From: Aalborg-AAW-1 sp964458335
Lineage (GTDB): Bacteria > Patescibacteriota > Gracilibacteria > Absconditabacterales > Absconditicoccaceae
Assembly (NCBI GenBank): GCA_964458335.1
Contig: CAYWIJ010000014.1
Coordinates: forward strand, 1 to 29,533
Direction of reading: 5' to 3'
Length of the DNA: 29,533 nt
Shown here: in pieces, positions 28,956 through 29,533 of the stretch
How the letters are laid out: the number at the start of each line of letters is the position of its first letter
Numbering within the stretch: position 1 is the stretch's first letter
Position numbers and translations under genes: made by a program
The notes under the pieces: generated by a model
What the model was told of the DNA's origin: nothing
The model's input: only the letters and a program-made list of their open reading frames with translations
Databases searched by the model: none

Positions 28956-29533
28956 GGCTAAATAAGTCTTTTAAGAGCCAGGGACGGATGCCTTGGGTAC
29001 AAAAGCTGAAGAAGGACGTAATTGACTGCGAAAAGTTCTGATAAGGTGTCAATAACCGCTATCAATCAGAAATCTCCGAATGGGACAACCTATCGCCTAT
29101 ATGGTGATGTTTATATAACAGCAAGCATGTGAAGTGAAATATCTCAGTAGCATGAAGAAAAGAAATCGTAAGAGATTCCCTTAGTAGTGACGATCGAACA
29201 GGGAATAGCCTAAACTGGTTACGTGTCAAGGTGCTAGCCGTTGCGTAACACAGGGTTGAGGGATTGTTGTAGTGTATCTAGTAAATACACAAAAGAGTTA
29301 GATAAAATATGATGGCAGCAGAATGGATTAGATATCCAGTCATAGAGGGTGATAGCCCCGTATGTGAACCTATCGTATCTCTTCAAGAACTCCCAAGTAA
29401 TATCGGACACGTGAAATCCGGTATGAATCTGGGCCGACCACGGTCTAAGGCTAAATACTTTTGTACACCGATAGCGCATAGTACCGCGAGGGAAAGGTGA
29501 AAAGAACCCCTGGTAGCGGAGTGAAATAGATTC
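28956..29533 (+). rRNA. 23S ribosomal RNA, 5' part
   Basis: The 5' domain I is recognisable: GGACGGATGCCTTGGGTAC, GAAGGACGTAATTGACTGCG, AAGAAAAGAAATCGTAAGAG with ATTCCC, AGTAGTGACGATCGAACAGG, GGGTGATAGCCCCGTATGTG, CCGACCACGGTCTAAGGCTA and GTACCGCGAGGGAAAGGTGA. The exact 5' end is approximate. The gene continues past the window end. No 16S or 16S-23S spacer lies upstream. Intron insertions, common in CPR 23S genes, are not evident in this first 580 bases. Confidence 0.97.

Overview
This window reads as genome sequence from a Candidate Phyla Radiation bacterium that translates UGA as glycine (genetic code 25, known from Absconditabacteria/SR1 and Gracilibacteria/BD1-5). Nearly every gene of a known family here is cut into short pieces if TGA is read as stop. 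Each becomes one full-length protein when TGA is read as Gly. Many of these TGAs sit at invariant glycines: GTPGLSDPG in RsmI, the lipobox LIGGC of a lipoprotein, and residues in the sugar transferase and HolA. TAA and TAG are the only stops used. The DNA is AT-rich, Shine-Dalgarno sequences are weak or absent, and TTG or GTG starts occur.

Layout. 1-205: end of a CAU-anticodon tRNA and tRNA-Gly(UCC). 262-2338 (minus): rsmI overlapping a polyprenyl-phosphate sugar transferase. 2374-3954 (plus): a GH3-family acyl-adenylating enzyme. 3979-7051 (minus): tilS, a small membrane protein, frr and yidC. 7040-8423 (plus): DUF177/YceD protein, a doubtful 54-aa ORF and a lipoprotein. 8451-12488 (minus): a broken GIY-YIG/DUF4357 gene, a DEDDh exonuclease with a degenerate DinG-like region, and a membrane-anchored HELGH metallopeptidase. 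12641-14301: gmk (plus), two tRNA-Thr(GGU)-type genes (minus, one abnormal) and galU (plus). 14275-16229 (minus): holA and a MurI-like protein lacking the racemase catalytic residues. 16295-17596 (plus): a YidD-Fmt fusion carrying in-frame repeat insertions. 17656-17922: palindromic repeats around a cutA remnant. 17958-18827: prepilin peptidase. 19079-24151: a 1690-aa protein of unknown function. 24286-28447: a secreted surface protein with DUF11-like and Cys-rich repeats, broken by a 100-N scaffold gap. 28956-end: 5' part of a 23S rRNA with its own upstream promoter and no 16S beside it.

How the parts fit. The housekeeping genes cover translation (rsmI, frr, tilS, fmt, tRNAs, 23S), DNA and nucleotide metabolism (holA, gmk), membrane insertion (yidC, yidD) and envelope sugar supply (galU, sugar transferase). 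The 18-28.5 kb part looks like a surface and pilus-related block: prepilin peptidase, then two very large proteins. The most unusual items are the YidD-Fmt fusion, the palindromic repeats read through as protein inside fmt, the MurI-like pseudoenzyme, and the 1690-aa protein beside the repeat-bearing surface protein.
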